Shown: in pieces, positions 44,920-53,646 of the stretch | How positions within the stretch are numbered: position 1 is the first letter of the stretch | Layout of the letters: every line of letters starts with the position of its first letter | Origin: Rhizobium sp. L43 | Lineage (GTDB): Bacteria; Pseudomonadota; Alphaproteobacteria; Rhizobiales; Rhizobiaceae | Length of the DNA: 64,000 nucleotides | Assembly (NCBI RefSeq): GCF_002531725.1 | Contig: NZ_NWSQ01000001.1 | Span: forward strand, 62,001-126,000 | Reading direction: 5' to 3' | Notes under the pieces: model-generated | What the model was told of the DNA's origin: nothing | Databases searched by the model: none | Seen by the model: only the letters and a program-made list of their open reading frames with translations | Position numbers and translations under genes: made by a program

Positions 44920-45623
44920 ACGTAGGCCACTCCGGCTCGAATGAGCTCTTCTTCCTGCTGGGGATGGGGAACGGCGACGACGCGGTCGACGAAGATGCCG
45001 GGGGTGACCACATGCTCGGGATCGATACCCCCGGCCGGCACGATCGACGAGACCTGGACGATGGTCTTGGCCGCCGCCATGCACATCAGCGGATTGAAGT
45101 TGCGGCCGGCCTTGTTGTAGGTGAGATTGCCCTGGATATCACCGATTGCGGCCTTCACGATCGCAAAATCGGCCTTCAGCCAGCGCTCCTGCACGTAGTG
45201 GCGGCCGTCGAATTCGGCGATGACCTTACCTTCCGCAAGTTCGGTGCCATAGCCCGTCGGCGTGTAGAAAGCCGGAATGCCGGCCCCGCCGGCGCGGATG
45301 CGCTCGGCGAGCGTTCCCTGCGGCACCAGCTCGAGCTCGATTTCGCCGGCCAGATATTTATCGGTGAAGGCGCGCGGGTCCGAAGACCGCGGGAAGGAGC
45401 AGATCATCTTCTTGACCATGCCGGCGTCGATCATCGCGGCGATGCCGATGCGGCCGTTGCCGGCATTGTTGTTGATGACGGTCAGGTTCTTCGAACCCTT
45501 GTCGATCAAGGCATGAATGAGCTCGATCGGCGCACCCGAGCCACCGAAACCACCGATCATCACGGTCGCGCCATCACCGATCTCAGAGACGGCCTCCGCC
45601 GTGCTCCCGACTGTCTTGTCCAT
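44916..45623 (-). CDS. pcaI: 3-oxoadipate CoA-transferase subunit A PcaI
   Basis: The start at 45623 (MDKTVGSTAEAVSEIGDGAT) gives 235 residues; the longer frame to 45710 extends into the promoter. Signature segments are MIGGFGGSGAPIELIHALIDKG, NNAGNGRIGIAAMIDAGMV and TPTGYGTELAEGKV. It is the A subunit partnering PcaJ and the first gene of the operon, divergent from pcaR. Confidence 0.94.
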   Translation of the reverse strand: MDKTVGSTAEAVSEIGDGATVMIGGFGGSGAPIELIHALIDKGSKNLTVINNNAGNGRIGIAAMIDAGMVKKMICSFPRSSDPRAFTDKYLAGEIELELVPQGTLAERIRAGGAGIPAFYTPTGYGTELAEGKVIAEFDGRHYVQERWLKADFAIVKAAIGDIQGNLTYNKAGRNFNPLMCMAAAKTIVQVSSIVPAGGIDPEHVVTPGIFVDRVVAVPHPQQEEELIRAGVAYV

Positions 45624-45726
45624 GCGGGATTTCTCCTTGGCTATGCGGTCGGGAATTGGGACCTCCCGTCCTCCAGGGTCAGGCATAAGGCGCGATGGGC
45701 TGCACGGCAAGATTTTTGTGCGTTAT

Positions 45727-45755
45727 TTGACATTTGTTCGTATATCGCACACAAT
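45727..45755 (+). promoter_or_regulatory. pcaR promoter with embedded PcaR-type box
   Basis: TTGACA (45727-45732), a 17-base spacer and CACAAT (45750-45755) form a sigma-70-like promoter 28 bases before pcaR. Inside the spacer, GTTCGTATATCGCAC (45736-45750) differs at two positions from the PcaR box GTTCGATAATCGCAC that I recall from Pseudomonas putida. It could serve both autoregulation and control of divergent pcaIJF. Confidence 0.55.
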
Positions 45756-45782
45756 GGGTCGATTGATTGGAGATTCGGACCC

Positions 45783-46541
45783 ATGCGCGAAACGGATTTC
45801 GTCAGCGGCTTTGCCCGCGGCCTGAAAGTTATCGAAGCCTTCGGTGAAACACGGCAGCGGCTTTCCATCGCCGAGGCCGCCAAGCTGACGGCGCTCGACC
45901 GCGCCACCGTGCGCCGCTCGCTGCTGACGCTCGCCGAGCTCGGTTATGCCGATTATGACGGCAAGTTCTTCACGCTGACGCCGAAGATATTGCGGCTTGG
46001 CCATGCCTATCTCGCGGCCACACCGCTGCCGGCGCTGTTGCAGCCGCATCTCGATCTGCTCTCGGAAAGGGCCGGCCAGAGCGCCTCGGCCTCGGTGCTC
46101 GACGGCACCGACATCGTCTATATCGCCCGCGCCGCGCAGCGCCGCGTCATGTCGATCAATCTCACCCCCGGCAGCCGGCTGCCGGCCTATTGCGCCTCGA
46201 TGGGCCGGGTGCTGCTTGCGGCTCTCGCCGAAAACGAGGCGCGCGCCATCCTCGCCCGCAGCGAGCTGAAGCAGAACACCGCCAATACCCGGACCGACCC
46301 GGACGAGCTGATCGCCGAGTTCCGCCGCGTCCGCGCCGAGGGTTACGCCATCATCGACCAGGAGCTGGAGATCGGCCTCTGCTCGATCGCCGTGCCTGTT
46401 GAAAACGACCGCGGCGAAACCGTCGCGGCGATCAATATCGGCGCCCCGGCCGCCCTCGTGCCGGCCGCGGAGATGAAGGAGCGCTATCTGCCGCTGCTGA
46501 GGGAAACGCAGGCGGCGCTGCGGCCGCTGCTGCGCCGGTGA
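45783..46541 (+). CDS. pcaR: IclR-family regulator PcaR
   Basis: The start at 45783 gives MRETDFVSGFARGLKVIEAF and 252 residues. The N-terminal winged helix (about 8-65) includes LSIAEAAKLTALDRATVRRSLLTLAELGYA. The IclR effector domain (about 80-250) contains TPGSRLPAYCASMGRVLLA and EGYAIIDQELEIGLCSIAVPV. Position opposite pcaIJF indicates PcaR, activated by 3-oxoadipate in relatives. A 12-bp-stem hairpin terminates it against the convergent phosphoesterase gene. Confidence 0.92.
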   Translation: MRETDFVSGFARGLKVIEAFGETRQRLSIAEAAKLTALDRATVRRSLLTLAELGYADYDGKFFTLTPKILRLGHAYLAATPLPALLQPHLDLLSERAGQSASASVLDGTDIVYIARAAQRRVMSINLTPGSRLPAYCASMGRVLLAALAENEARAILARSELKQNTANTRTDPDELIAEFRRVRAEGYAIIDQELEIGLCSIAVPVENDRGETVAAINIGAPAALVPAAEMKERYLPLLRETQAALRPLLRR

Positions 46542-46557
46542 CGCGGGCCCCAAGGTG

Positions 46558-46587
46558 GAGCGGCTCCGGTCGAAACCGGAGCCGCTC
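46558..46587. terminator. Bidirectional hairpin between pcaR and phosphoesterase genes
   Basis: GAGCGGCTCCGG (46558-46569) and CCGGAGCCGCTC (46576-46587) form a perfect 12-bp stem with a 6-base loop. It sits in the 54-base gap between two convergent stop codons. No T-run is present. Confidence 0.7.
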
Positions 46588-46595
46588 GTGATCGA

Positions 46596-48140
46596 TCAAT
46601 GCGTCAGGTCGAGCGCGGCTGTGAGGTCGCCCATCACAGGCCGGCCATTGTCGCGCAGCGCTGTGTCGCGGGCGACGATGCCGGGCAAAACAGGCAGATC
46701 GTAGCACGCGGTGATCAGGCGGATGATCGAGGTCGTGTCGTATTGGGTATGATCGACCGTGCCGGCCTTGGCGAAGGGCGAAATGATGAAGGCCGGAATG
46801 CGGTTGCCCGGGCCCCAGCGATCGGCCTTCGGCGGCGCGACGTGATCCCAGAAGCCGCCATTTTCGTCATAGGTGACGATCACAAGCATATGGCCCCATT
46901 GCTGGCTCTTCTCGAGATGCGAGACGATATCGGCAAGATGCTGGTCGCCGCTCGACACATCGGCATAACCGCCATGTTCGTTGAGGTTGCCCTGCGGTTT
47001 GTAGAAGGACACCGCCGGCAGCTTGCCGTCGTCGATGTCTTTGAGGAAGGCCTCGCCGGCCAGGCCGCCATCCCGGAGATGTTCGGCGCGCGCCGGGGTG
47101 CCGGGGGCGAAATTGGCGAAATAGTTGAACGGCTGGTGATGGAACTGGAAGTTCGGCACCGGCGTCGCGTTCTTGCCGTCAAGGGCGGCCTGCCAGGCAC
47201 CGCCATACCAGGCCCAGCTGACGCCCTTCAGCGACAGGAGGTCGCCGATGGTGGTCGCATGCTGCGGCGGCAACGTCGTCGCCGCACTGGGATCGGCATA
47301 GGCCGGATCGCCGTCCTTGGCCGGCGGATTGGCGCTCGGCTCGTAGGGCGGTTGCATGGTGTTGACGGCGTAGAAGTCGGGTGTCAGCGTGCCGTCGGAG
47401 ACGAATTTCGGTGCCCCCTCCAGCGCCGATTTCGGCGCGTTTTCCGCCACAACAAGCGAAGTGCCGTCGGCATCGACCTTGGCGATCACGGGCTTGGCCG
47501 GGCTCTTATCGGCATCGGGATAATAGGGCGCGCAGGCGCAGACCAGCGCGAAGTGGTTGAGGAACGAGCCGCCGAAGGCACCCTGGAAGAAGTTGTCGGC
47601 CAGGACGTATTTCTTGGCGACCTGCCACATCGGCAGGATCGAGCCGTCATAATGGCCCATGACCAGGCTGCCGGAATCGGCCCAGGCAACGAACTTGTCG
47701 TTCTTGCCGCCGTCGATCTGCATCTGCTCCTGATAGAAACGATGCCAGAGGTCGCGGGTGATGACCGTCGGCGCCTGGGCAAAGCCCTTGGGATCGTCGA
47801 TCGCAAAGCTGGCATTGGCAAGATGGGCCGACTGCGCCTCGGTGACGGCGGGGGTCACGCCCTTGGCGGTCAGGCCGCCCCAGGCCGGCGGCAGTTCGGC
47901 GAGCGGCCGACCGTCGCGGTCGAGCTGGCGGGCCTCATCGGCGCTGACATTGGAAAGGCCGTTGGCGCCGGGAAAGCCGCCATAGAGATTATCGAAGCTG
48001 CGGTTTTCGGCATAGATGACGACGATATTGTCGATCTTGTCGTAACCGGCCGGTGCCGCATGGGCTGATGCCGCCACCGCAAACGGCACAAAGGCCGTTC
48101 CGGCGAGACAGATGGAATGCAGGAGTTTCAGTCTTTTCAC
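46596..48140 (-). CDS. Secreted phosphoesterase (AcpA/phospholipase C superfamily)
   Basis: The GTG at 48140 is favoured over the ATG at 48152 because GAGGTG lies between them at proper spacing. The signal peptide is MKRLKLLHSICLAGTAFVPFAVA. The core begins YDKIDNIVVIYAENRSFDNLYGGFPG, the metal-site motif of this family. Later motifs are NFFQGAFGGSFLNHFAL, YADVSSGDQHLADIVSHLE, VTYDENGGFWDHVAPPKADRWGPG and the C-terminal YDTTSIIRLITACYDLP. It should release phosphate from organic phosphates or phospholipids in the periplasm. It is divergent from a di-heme peroxidase. Confidence 0.87.
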   Translation of the reverse strand: MKRLKLLHSICLAGTAFVPFAVAASAHAAPAGYDKIDNIVVIYAENRSFDNLYGGFPGANGLSNVSADEARQLDRDGRPLAELPPAWGGLTAKGVTPAVTEAQSAHLANASFAIDDPKGFAQAPTVITRDLWHRFYQEQMQIDGGKNDKFVAWADSGSLVMGHYDGSILPMWQVAKKYVLADNFFQGAFGGSFLNHFALVCACAPYYPDADKSPAKPVIAKVDADGTSLVVAENAPKSALEGAPKFVSDGTLTPDFYAVNTMQPPYEPSANPPAKDGDPAYADPSAATTLPPQHATTIGDLLSLKGVSWAWYGGAWQAALDGKNATPVPNFQFHHQPFNYFANFAPGTPARAEHLRDGGLAGEAFLKDIDDGKLPAVSFYKPQGNLNEHGGYADVSSGDQHLADIVSHLEKSQQWGHMLVIVTYDENGGFWDHVAPPKADRWGPGNRIPAFIISPFAKAGTVDHTQYDTTSIIRLITACYDLPVLPGIVARDTALRDNGRPVMGDLTAALDLTH

Positions 48141-48335
48141 GGGGCACCTCATGGCTAGGGGCGTTGGCTAGAGGGAGCGAAGAACGCTCGGGGGCGCCCA
48201 AACGCTATTCCGACCGTCTATCAACTTTGTGACATCAGGGGTTGCCGTGATGCCGCAGGGAATAGCCGTCATCAATTTGTTGCAACCAGGTTCGATCATG
48301 GAGGAAATCAGTCTTAAGCTATTGGAATCCTTATC

Positions 48336-49625
48336 ATGGCAATCAAGACCATCTGGCTTGTGCGGTCCGGCCTGGCGGTGAGCATGGGTGCGGCGGCGCT
48401 CTGTCTGGCCATTCTGCCGCTGCGGCAAAGCAGCGCGGCGGCCGTTGCCGGCGTGCATCCCGGCCCGATGTCGCGCACCGAGGCCTTCGCCCGGGCCGAG
48501 ACGCTGACCGCGCTCGGCCGCAAGATATTCTCAGACGCCTCGCTGTCGGCCTCGGGGCTGCAGGCCTGCGCCTCCTGCCATGATCCCCGTCATGGCTTCG
48601 GCCCGGCATCGGCGACGCCGGTCGAAATGGGCGGCCAGCATATGGACCGGCCGGGCCTGCGCGCCGTTCCGACGCTGCGTTACCTGCAGGCGGTGCCCGC
48701 CTTCACCGAGCATTATTACGATTCCGAGGACGAGGGCGACGAAAGCGTCGATAACGGCCCGACCGGCGGCCTGACCTGGGACGGCCGGGTCGATCACGGC
48801 GCCGATCAGGCGAAGATCCCGCTGCTCTCGCCCTTCGAGATGGGCAACAAGGATGCGGCCGAGGTTGCGGCCAAACTGCGCAAGGCACCCTACGCCGCCG
48901 ACATCAGGACGGCCTTCGGGCCAACCGTGTTCGACAATCCGCAGGACACATTCGACGCCGCCGCCGAGGCGCTCGCCACCTTTGAGCAGAGCGGTCCGGA
49001 TTTCTATCCCTATTCCAGCCGCTACGACGCCTTTCTCGCCGGCAAGGCGACGCTGACCGCGCAGGAGCTGCATGGCCGGCAGCTGTTCGAGGATCCGCAA
49101 AAGGGCAATTGTTCGAGCTGTCATCTCAGCGAACCCGCCAATGACGGCGAGCCGCCGCTCTTTTCCGACTTCGGCTTCCTCGGGCTTGCCGCACCGCGCA
49201 ACATGGCGATCCCGGCCAATGGCGACCCCGGCTATCACGATCTCGGCCTCTGCGGCCCTCAGCGTACCGACCTTGCCGGACACAGCGACTATTGCGGCCT
49301 GTTCCGCACCCCGACGCTGCGCAATGTCGCGCTGAAGCAGAGCTTCTTCCACAACGGCTATTTCCACTCGCTGCGCGACGTCGTCTCCTTCTATGCGACA
49401 CGCGACAGCGATCCCGGCCGCTGGTATCCTAGAAATGCCGACGGCACGGTCCGCAAATATGACGACCTGCCGCAGGCCTATTGGGACAATCTCAACCAGG
49501 ATCCGCCCTTCGGCAGGAAGCCCGGCGATGCGCCCGCCCTCACCGATCCCGAGGTCGACGACATCGTCGCCTTTCTCGGAACCCTGACGGATGCCGATCT
49601 ACAGCCGGAGGCAACCGGGCATTGA
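48336..49625 (+). CDS. Di-heme cytochrome c peroxidase/MauG family protein
   Basis: A 429-residue periplasmic protein with an N-terminal hydrophobic signal or anchor (about 8-35). Two c-type heme sites are visible: CASCH (about residue 77-81) and CSSCH (about 262-266). MauG/CcpA family segments include FRTPTLRNVALKQSFFHNGYFHSLRDVVSFYATRD and LTDPEVDDIVAFLGTL near the end. It may reduce H2O2 or act on a partner protein. It is a single gene divergent from the phosphoesterase, a pairing seen in several proteobacteria whose purpose I do not know. Confidence 0.88.
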   Translation: MAIKTIWLVRSGLAVSMGAAALCLAILPLRQSSAAAVAGVHPGPMSRTEAFARAETLTALGRKIFSDASLSASGLQACASCHDPRHGFGPASATPVEMGGQHMDRPGLRAVPTLRYLQAVPAFTEHYYDSEDEGDESVDNGPTGGLTWDGRVDHGADQAKIPLLSPFEMGNKDAAEVAAKLRKAPYAADIRTAFGPTVFDNPQDTFDAAAEALATFEQSGPDFYPYSSRYDAFLAGKATLTAQELHGRQLFEDPQKGNCSSCHLSEPANDGEPPLFSDFGFLGLAAPRNMAIPANGDPGYHDLGLCGPQRTDLAGHSDYCGLFRTPTLRNVALKQSFFHNGYFHSLRDVVSFYATRDSDPGRWYPRNADGTVRKYDDLPQAYWDNLNQDPPFGRKPGDAPALTDPEVDDIVAFLGTLTDADLQPEATGH

Positions 49626-49642
49626 TCGGCGGCAGGCGAATA

Positions 49643-49661
49643 ATCTACAAATTTGCTCGAA
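49643..49661 (+). promoter_or_regulatory. Degenerate copy of the sulfur-island dyad
   Basis: TCTAC-AAATTTG-CTCGA keeps the left arm and 7-base spacer of the TCTAY-N7-ATAGA dyad, but the right arm matches at only three of five positions. It lies 140 bases upstream of the oxygenase gene. Confidence 0.25.
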
Positions 49662-49803
49662 AAATAAAATGCGTTTTCCCCGATCGCCGAATTATCGCAT
49701 CAGCCCTCGTTGAACATCGCCCTGCCGCTTGGGACATTATACCGGTCGAAGGTGCCGTTTCCGGCATGGGCTCGACGCGCGTTTCAGCAAGAAGGAAAAT
49801 GCC

Positions 49804-50832
49804 GTGACCGCTGCAGCAAGGACGCTTCCGATACTCGACCTCGGGCGTTTTGCATCCACTCATCCGGAACGACAGCAAGCCCTGGCCGAGCTTCGTGACG
49901 TCAGCCGGACGCTCGGATTTTTCTATCTCACCGGACACGGCATTCCGCAGCAACGGATCGACGATCTGACCGAACTCGCACGCCGCTTCTTCTCGCTGCC
50001 GGAAGAGCAGAAGCTGGAAATCGAGATGCGCAAATCGCCGCAGTTCCGCGGCTATAACAGGGCCGGCTTCGAATATACCCGCGGCAAGCAGGATTGGCGG
50101 GAACAGGTCGATTTCGGTCCCGAGCGCCAGAGGCTGGAGATCGGGCCGGGCGATCCTCCCTGGAAGCGGCTGTTCGGCCCGAACCAATTCCCTTCGGCGC
50201 TTCCGGACATGCGTGCGGCCGTGCTCGAATGGATCGAAGATGTGACCGGCGTCGGCCTGAAGGTCCTCCAGGCATTTTCCGAGGCACTCGGCCAGAGCCC
50301 GGATGTCTTCGCGCCGATCTATGCCAACGGTCCGAACCAGCTTCTGAAGATCGTGCGCTATCCCGGTCGCGATCAGACAGAGAGCGACCAGGGCGTCGGC
50401 GCCCACAAGGATGGCGGCTTCGTCACCATCCTGTTGCAGGACGTCATCGGCGGCCTGCAGGTGGATGACGGCCAAGGCGGCTGGATCGACGCGCCGCCGA
50501 TCCGCGGCACCTTCGTCGTCAATGTCGGCGAGCTGCTGGAACTCGCCTCCAACGGTTACCTCAAGGCCAATATCCATCGCGTCGTCACGCCGCCGGCCGG
50601 CGGCGACAGGCTATCCATTCCGTTCTTCCTCGGCGCGAACCTGGCAGCCACCATCCCTGTTCTCGATTTGCCGCCGGCGCTTCTTGCGGAGGTGCGGGGC
50701 GTGACGCAGGATCCTCTCAATCCCTTGTTTCGCGAGGTCGGCCGCAATGTGCTGAAATCCCGCCTGCGCTCGCATCCCGACGTGGCGCGGGAACATCATG
50801 CAGACCTTTTGGACGCGCAAGCAACAACATAG
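49804..50832 (+). CDS. 2-oxoglutarate/Fe(II) oxygenase, isopenicillin N synthase family
   Basis: The GTG start at 49804 has AAGGAAAAT upstream and gives 342 residues. N-terminal DIOX_N region: PILDLGRFASTHPERQQALAELRDVSRTLGFFYLTGHGIP. Iron ligands are His201 and Asp203 in GAHKDGGFVTILLQD and His258 in NIHRVV; the 2OG-binding Arg269/Ser271 lies in RLSIPFF. Plant-type dioxygenases of this family act on varied small molecules. It has only two internal Met and no Cys, and it borders the organosulfur island, so oxidation of a sulfur compound is a reasonable guess. Confidence 0.85.
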   Translation: MTAAARTLPILDLGRFASTHPERQQALAELRDVSRTLGFFYLTGHGIPQQRIDDLTELARRFFSLPEEQKLEIEMRKSPQFRGYNRAGFEYTRGKQDWREQVDFGPERQRLEIGPGDPPWKRLFGPNQFPSALPDMRAAVLEWIEDVTGVGLKVLQAFSEALGQSPDVFAPIYANGPNQLLKIVRYPGRDQTESDQGVGAHKDGGFVTILLQDVIGGLQVDDGQGGWIDAPPIRGTFVVNVGELLELASNGYLKANIHRVVTPPAGGDRLSIPFFLGANLAATIPVLDLPPALLAEVRGVTQDPLNPLFREVGRNVLKSRLRSHPDVAREHHADLLDAQATT

Positions 50833-50894
50833 ACCTTTGACCACCCGGCGTTCCCCGAAGACGCCGGGATCGACATCTGGCGCCGGGGCCGCTC

Positions 50895-51026
50895 ATGAAG
50901 CTGAATACGTCTTCGATCATAACCGTGATCCTGCTTGCGGCCATGTTCGGCCTCGTCGCGCTCAATCCCTTCGGCAGGAATATCGTCGTCCACCAAGACG
51001 TCGGGCCGACACTATCGGCGAAGTGA
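50895..51026 (+). CDS. Possible 43-aa membrane microprotein
   Basis: An ATG at 50895 opens 43 codons: a short polar start (MKLNTSSII), one hydrophobic helix (TVILLAAMFGLVALNPFG) and a polar tail ending TLSAK. The Shine-Dalgarno is poor. It sits between the oxygenase stop and the convergent ABC operon. The composition suggests a real single-pass protein, but a chance ORF cannot be excluded. Confidence 0.35.
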   Translation: MKLNTSSIITVILLAAMFGLVALNPFGRNIVVHQDVGPTLSAK

Positions 51027-51052
51027 AGTGTATTCGCCCACCTGCCCTCGGT

Positions 51053-52771
51053 CTAAGGAGTGGCTCGGGAACTCGACCAGAAATGCCTCTGTTCGGCCGC
51101 CAGGTTCGGGACCGACGCGATGAGCGAGCGCGTGTAGGGATGCTGCGGATGGTCGAACACCTGCTCCACCGATCCGCTTTCGACGATCACCCCATCCTTC
51201 ATGACGGCGATCCGATGGCTCATATGCTGGACGACACCCAGATCATGCGAGATGAACATCATCGAAAGCCCCAGCCGCTGCTGAAGATCGGCCAGCAGAT
51301 CCAACACCTGCGCCTGCGTCGTCACGTCAAGCGCAGACACCGGCTCGTCACAGATCAAAAGCTTCGGTTCGGCCGCCAGCGCCTGTGCGATCGAAACGCG
51401 TTGACGCTGCCCGCCGGACAGTGCGGTCGGACGGCGGGCGAGCAGTTCCGGCGCAAGGCCGACCATCTCGATCAGCTCCGCCACCCTCTGCCGGCGGGCC
51501 GCCTTGTCGAGGCTGCCACGCAGCCGTAGCGGCTGCTCTATGATGCGCTCGACGGTAAACCGCGGATCGAATGAACTCAAAGGATCCTGGCTGATCGTCT
51601 GGATGCCGGCTCGCACCGGCCGGCGGGCGGCTTCGGTTAGCGTACTCCAGGGGCGCCCGTCGAAGAGCACCTCGCCGCTATCCGGGCTGCGCAGCGCCAG
51701 CGCGATCTTGCCGAGCGTCGTCTTGCCGGAGCCGGATTCGCCGACAATGCCCAGCGTTTCTCCACGACCGATCTGCAGCGACACGCCGCTGACCGCTTCC
51801 AGGAGGCTGCCGTCGGGACGCCGGAAGCTGACGGAGACATTGCGGACCTGCAGCAGCGGCTCTCCATCCACCGGCGCGCGGCTATAGGCCGGCGCGGCAT
51901 CGGGGGCGCTCAGACGGCGGCCACGCGTGGCGCCTGTGGGCACCGCGGCCAGCAGGCGGCGGGTATAGGCGTGCTGGGGAGCGGAGAGCACGTCTTGCGC
52001 CGGGCCTGATTCAACGACACGGCCATTCTGCATGACCGCGACGCGGTTGGCCAATTGCGCCGCAACGGCGAGGTCATGGGTGATCAGAAGAACGCCGAAG
52101 CCGGAGCGTGCGAGGTCCTTGAAGACCGATAGAACCTGCTGTTGGACGGTCGCGTCGAGCGCCGTGGTCGGCTCGTCGGCGATCAGCAGACGCGGCTCGC
52201 CCGCCAGCGCCGATGCGATGAGGGCGCGTTGCCGAAGCCCTCCGGAAAGCTCATGTGGATATTGGGCGGCGCGGAGTTCCGGCTCGGCAATGCCGACGCG
52301 CGTCAAAAGTTCGCCGACGCGCGCGGCCACCTGCGATCGCGCCGCCAGCCGATGCGCAAGCAACGGTTCGGCAATCTCGCGCCCCACCGTGCGCAACGGA
52401 TCGAGGGAAACCAGGGCGTCCTGCAGCACGAAGCCGATCTCGCGCCCGCGGATCTCCCGCCAGGCCCGCTGCGATTGCCGCAGCAGATCGAGCGGCCGGC
52501 CGTCATGCCCCGCCAGCACCATCTTGCGGGCCTGGACATGCGCATGCGGGCCGGCAAGGCCGACCAGCGTGCGCGCCGTCACCGATTTGCCCGATCCGGA
52601 CTCGCCGACCAGCGCGAGAATCTCGCCCGGCGCGATCCGCAGGGAAAGATCCGAAACGGCCTCGACGACGCCCTGCGGCGTATCGAAGGCGACATGCAGC
52701 CCATCGATCTCGAGGAGCGGCAGACCGGACGAGGCGAAGATGGGCGGGCGCGGACCGGGCCGTATGTTCAT
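51053..52771 (-). CDS. Fused double-ATPase of a peptide/glutathione-type ABC importer (GsiA-like)
   Basis: The start at 52771 touches the permease stop; the frame to 52921 is an extension inside the permease gene. The 572-residue protein holds two full ABC domains: Walker A GESGSGKS with signature LSGGLRQRALIASAL and IADEPTTALD, then GESGSGKT with LSGGQRQRVSIAQAL and ICDEPVSALD. Each ends with the oligopeptide-type HAYTRRLLAAVP or HPYTRSLIASVP segment. Such fusions occur in GsiA (glutathione) and nickel or dipeptide systems. It is the last gene of the operon. Confidence 0.9.
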   Translation of the reverse strand: MNIRPGPRPPIFASSGLPLLEIDGLHVAFDTPQGVVEAVSDLSLRIAPGEILALVGESGSGKSVTARTLVGLAGPHAHVQARKMVLAGHDGRPLDLLRQSQRAWREIRGREIGFVLQDALVSLDPLRTVGREIAEPLLAHRLAARSQVAARVGELLTRVGIAEPELRAAQYPHELSGGLRQRALIASALAGEPRLLIADEPTTALDATVQQQVLSVFKDLARSGFGVLLITHDLAVAAQLANRVAVMQNGRVVESGPAQDVLSAPQHAYTRRLLAAVPTGATRGRRLSAPDAAPAYSRAPVDGEPLLQVRNVSVSFRRPDGSLLEAVSGVSLQIGRGETLGIVGESGSGKTTLGKIALALRSPDSGEVLFDGRPWSTLTEAARRPVRAGIQTISQDPLSSFDPRFTVERIIEQPLRLRGSLDKAARRQRVAELIEMVGLAPELLARRPTALSGGQRQRVSIAQALAAEPKLLICDEPVSALDVTTQAQVLDLLADLQQRLGLSMMFISHDLGVVQHMSHRIAVMKDGVIVESGSVEQVFDHPQHPYTRSLIASVPNLAAEQRHFWSSSRATP

Positions 52772-53646
52772 CAGGCATCCCCCCGGGCCAGAAGCGTCTG
52801 CAATCGCCTGGCGACAAGAGTGATCGAAATCACCGAGACCGCGACCACGCTGGCCGGCAGCAGACTTGTCCAGGGAGCAATGTCGATGAAATTGCGGCCG
52901 TTCGCCAGGAGCGCTCCCCATTCGGCGGCGGGCGGTACGACGCCGAGGCCGAGAAAACTTAAGGCCGAGGCGGTCAGCACCGAGGCGCCGACGCCGATCG
53001 TCGCGAGAATGACCAGCGGCCGAACGGCGTTCGGCACGATATGCTGGATAATGATCGTCCAGGGATGTTCACCGATCGCCACGGCATGCTCGACATAGCC
53101 GGAGAGCTTGACCTGCAGGACTTGCGAGCGGATCAGCCGGGCGTAACCGGCGATGGAGGAGAGGCCGACGGCCAGCAGGGTGTTGAGCGGTCCGCGCCCG
53201 AGCACGGCGATCACCAGCAGTGCCAGCAGGATTTCCGGAAAGGCCAGAAGAATGTCGATCACCCGGACCAGAAGCCGGCTCACCGGCTTCGGCGACAGGG
53301 CCGCCGCCGTCCCCAGAATGACGCCGCCGAAACAGGCGATCAGCGTGGCGCCGATCCCGATCGTCAACGACTGCGATGTTCCGTAGACGATGCGGGAAAA
53401 GAGATCGCGCCCCAGTTCATCGGTTCCAAACCAGTGAATGCCGCTTGGCGCTTCCAGGATGGCATTGGTGTCGATGGCGTCCGGATCGAACGCCGTGAAC
53501 CATTGCGGCACCCAGACGGCAAAGGCGAGGACGACGACTGCGGCGAGCGGCAGCAGCAGCCCCGGCGCGAGCCAGGGATGCCTGCGGCGAGAACCGGCGG
53601 CCGTGCGGCCGCGCAGCACCGTGTCGAACAATTCCGTACTGCTCAT
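52771..53646 (-). CDS. Dipeptide/glutathione-type ABC permease (DppC/GsiD-like)
   Basis: A 291-residue permease. N-terminal cytoplasmic stretch with Arg cluster, then helices; the family motif HWFGTDELGRDLFSRIVYGTSQSLTIGI is diagnostic of DppC/OppC. The EAA loop reads YVEHAVAIGEHPWTIIIQHIVPNAVRP. It contains only one Cys and no internal Met. It overlaps the DppB-like gene by four bases. Confidence 0.92.
   Translation of the reverse strand: MSSTELFDTVLRGRTAAGSRRRHPWLAPGLLLPLAAVVVLAFAVWVPQWFTAFDPDAIDTNAILEAPSGIHWFGTDELGRDLFSRIVYGTSQSLTIGIGATLIACFGGVILGTAAALSPKPVSRLLVRVIDILLAFPEILLALLVIAVLGRGPLNTLLAVGLSSIAGYARLIRSQVLQVKLSGYVEHAVAIGEHPWTIIIQHIVPNAVRPLVILATIGVGASVLTASALSFLGLGVVPPAAEWGALLANGRNFIDIAPWTSLLPASVVAVSVISITLVARRLQTLLARGDA

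Noticed and set aside
46599..48068. 489-codon plus-strand ORF opposite the phosphoesterase
   Set aside because: The minus-strand gene has a signal peptide and metal motifs; the plus frame is a shadow.
48200..48300. Possible PHO box upstream of the phosphoesterase and peroxidase
   Set aside because: TGACAT- and GTCAT-like words occur, but no pair has the 11-bp period of a PhoB site.
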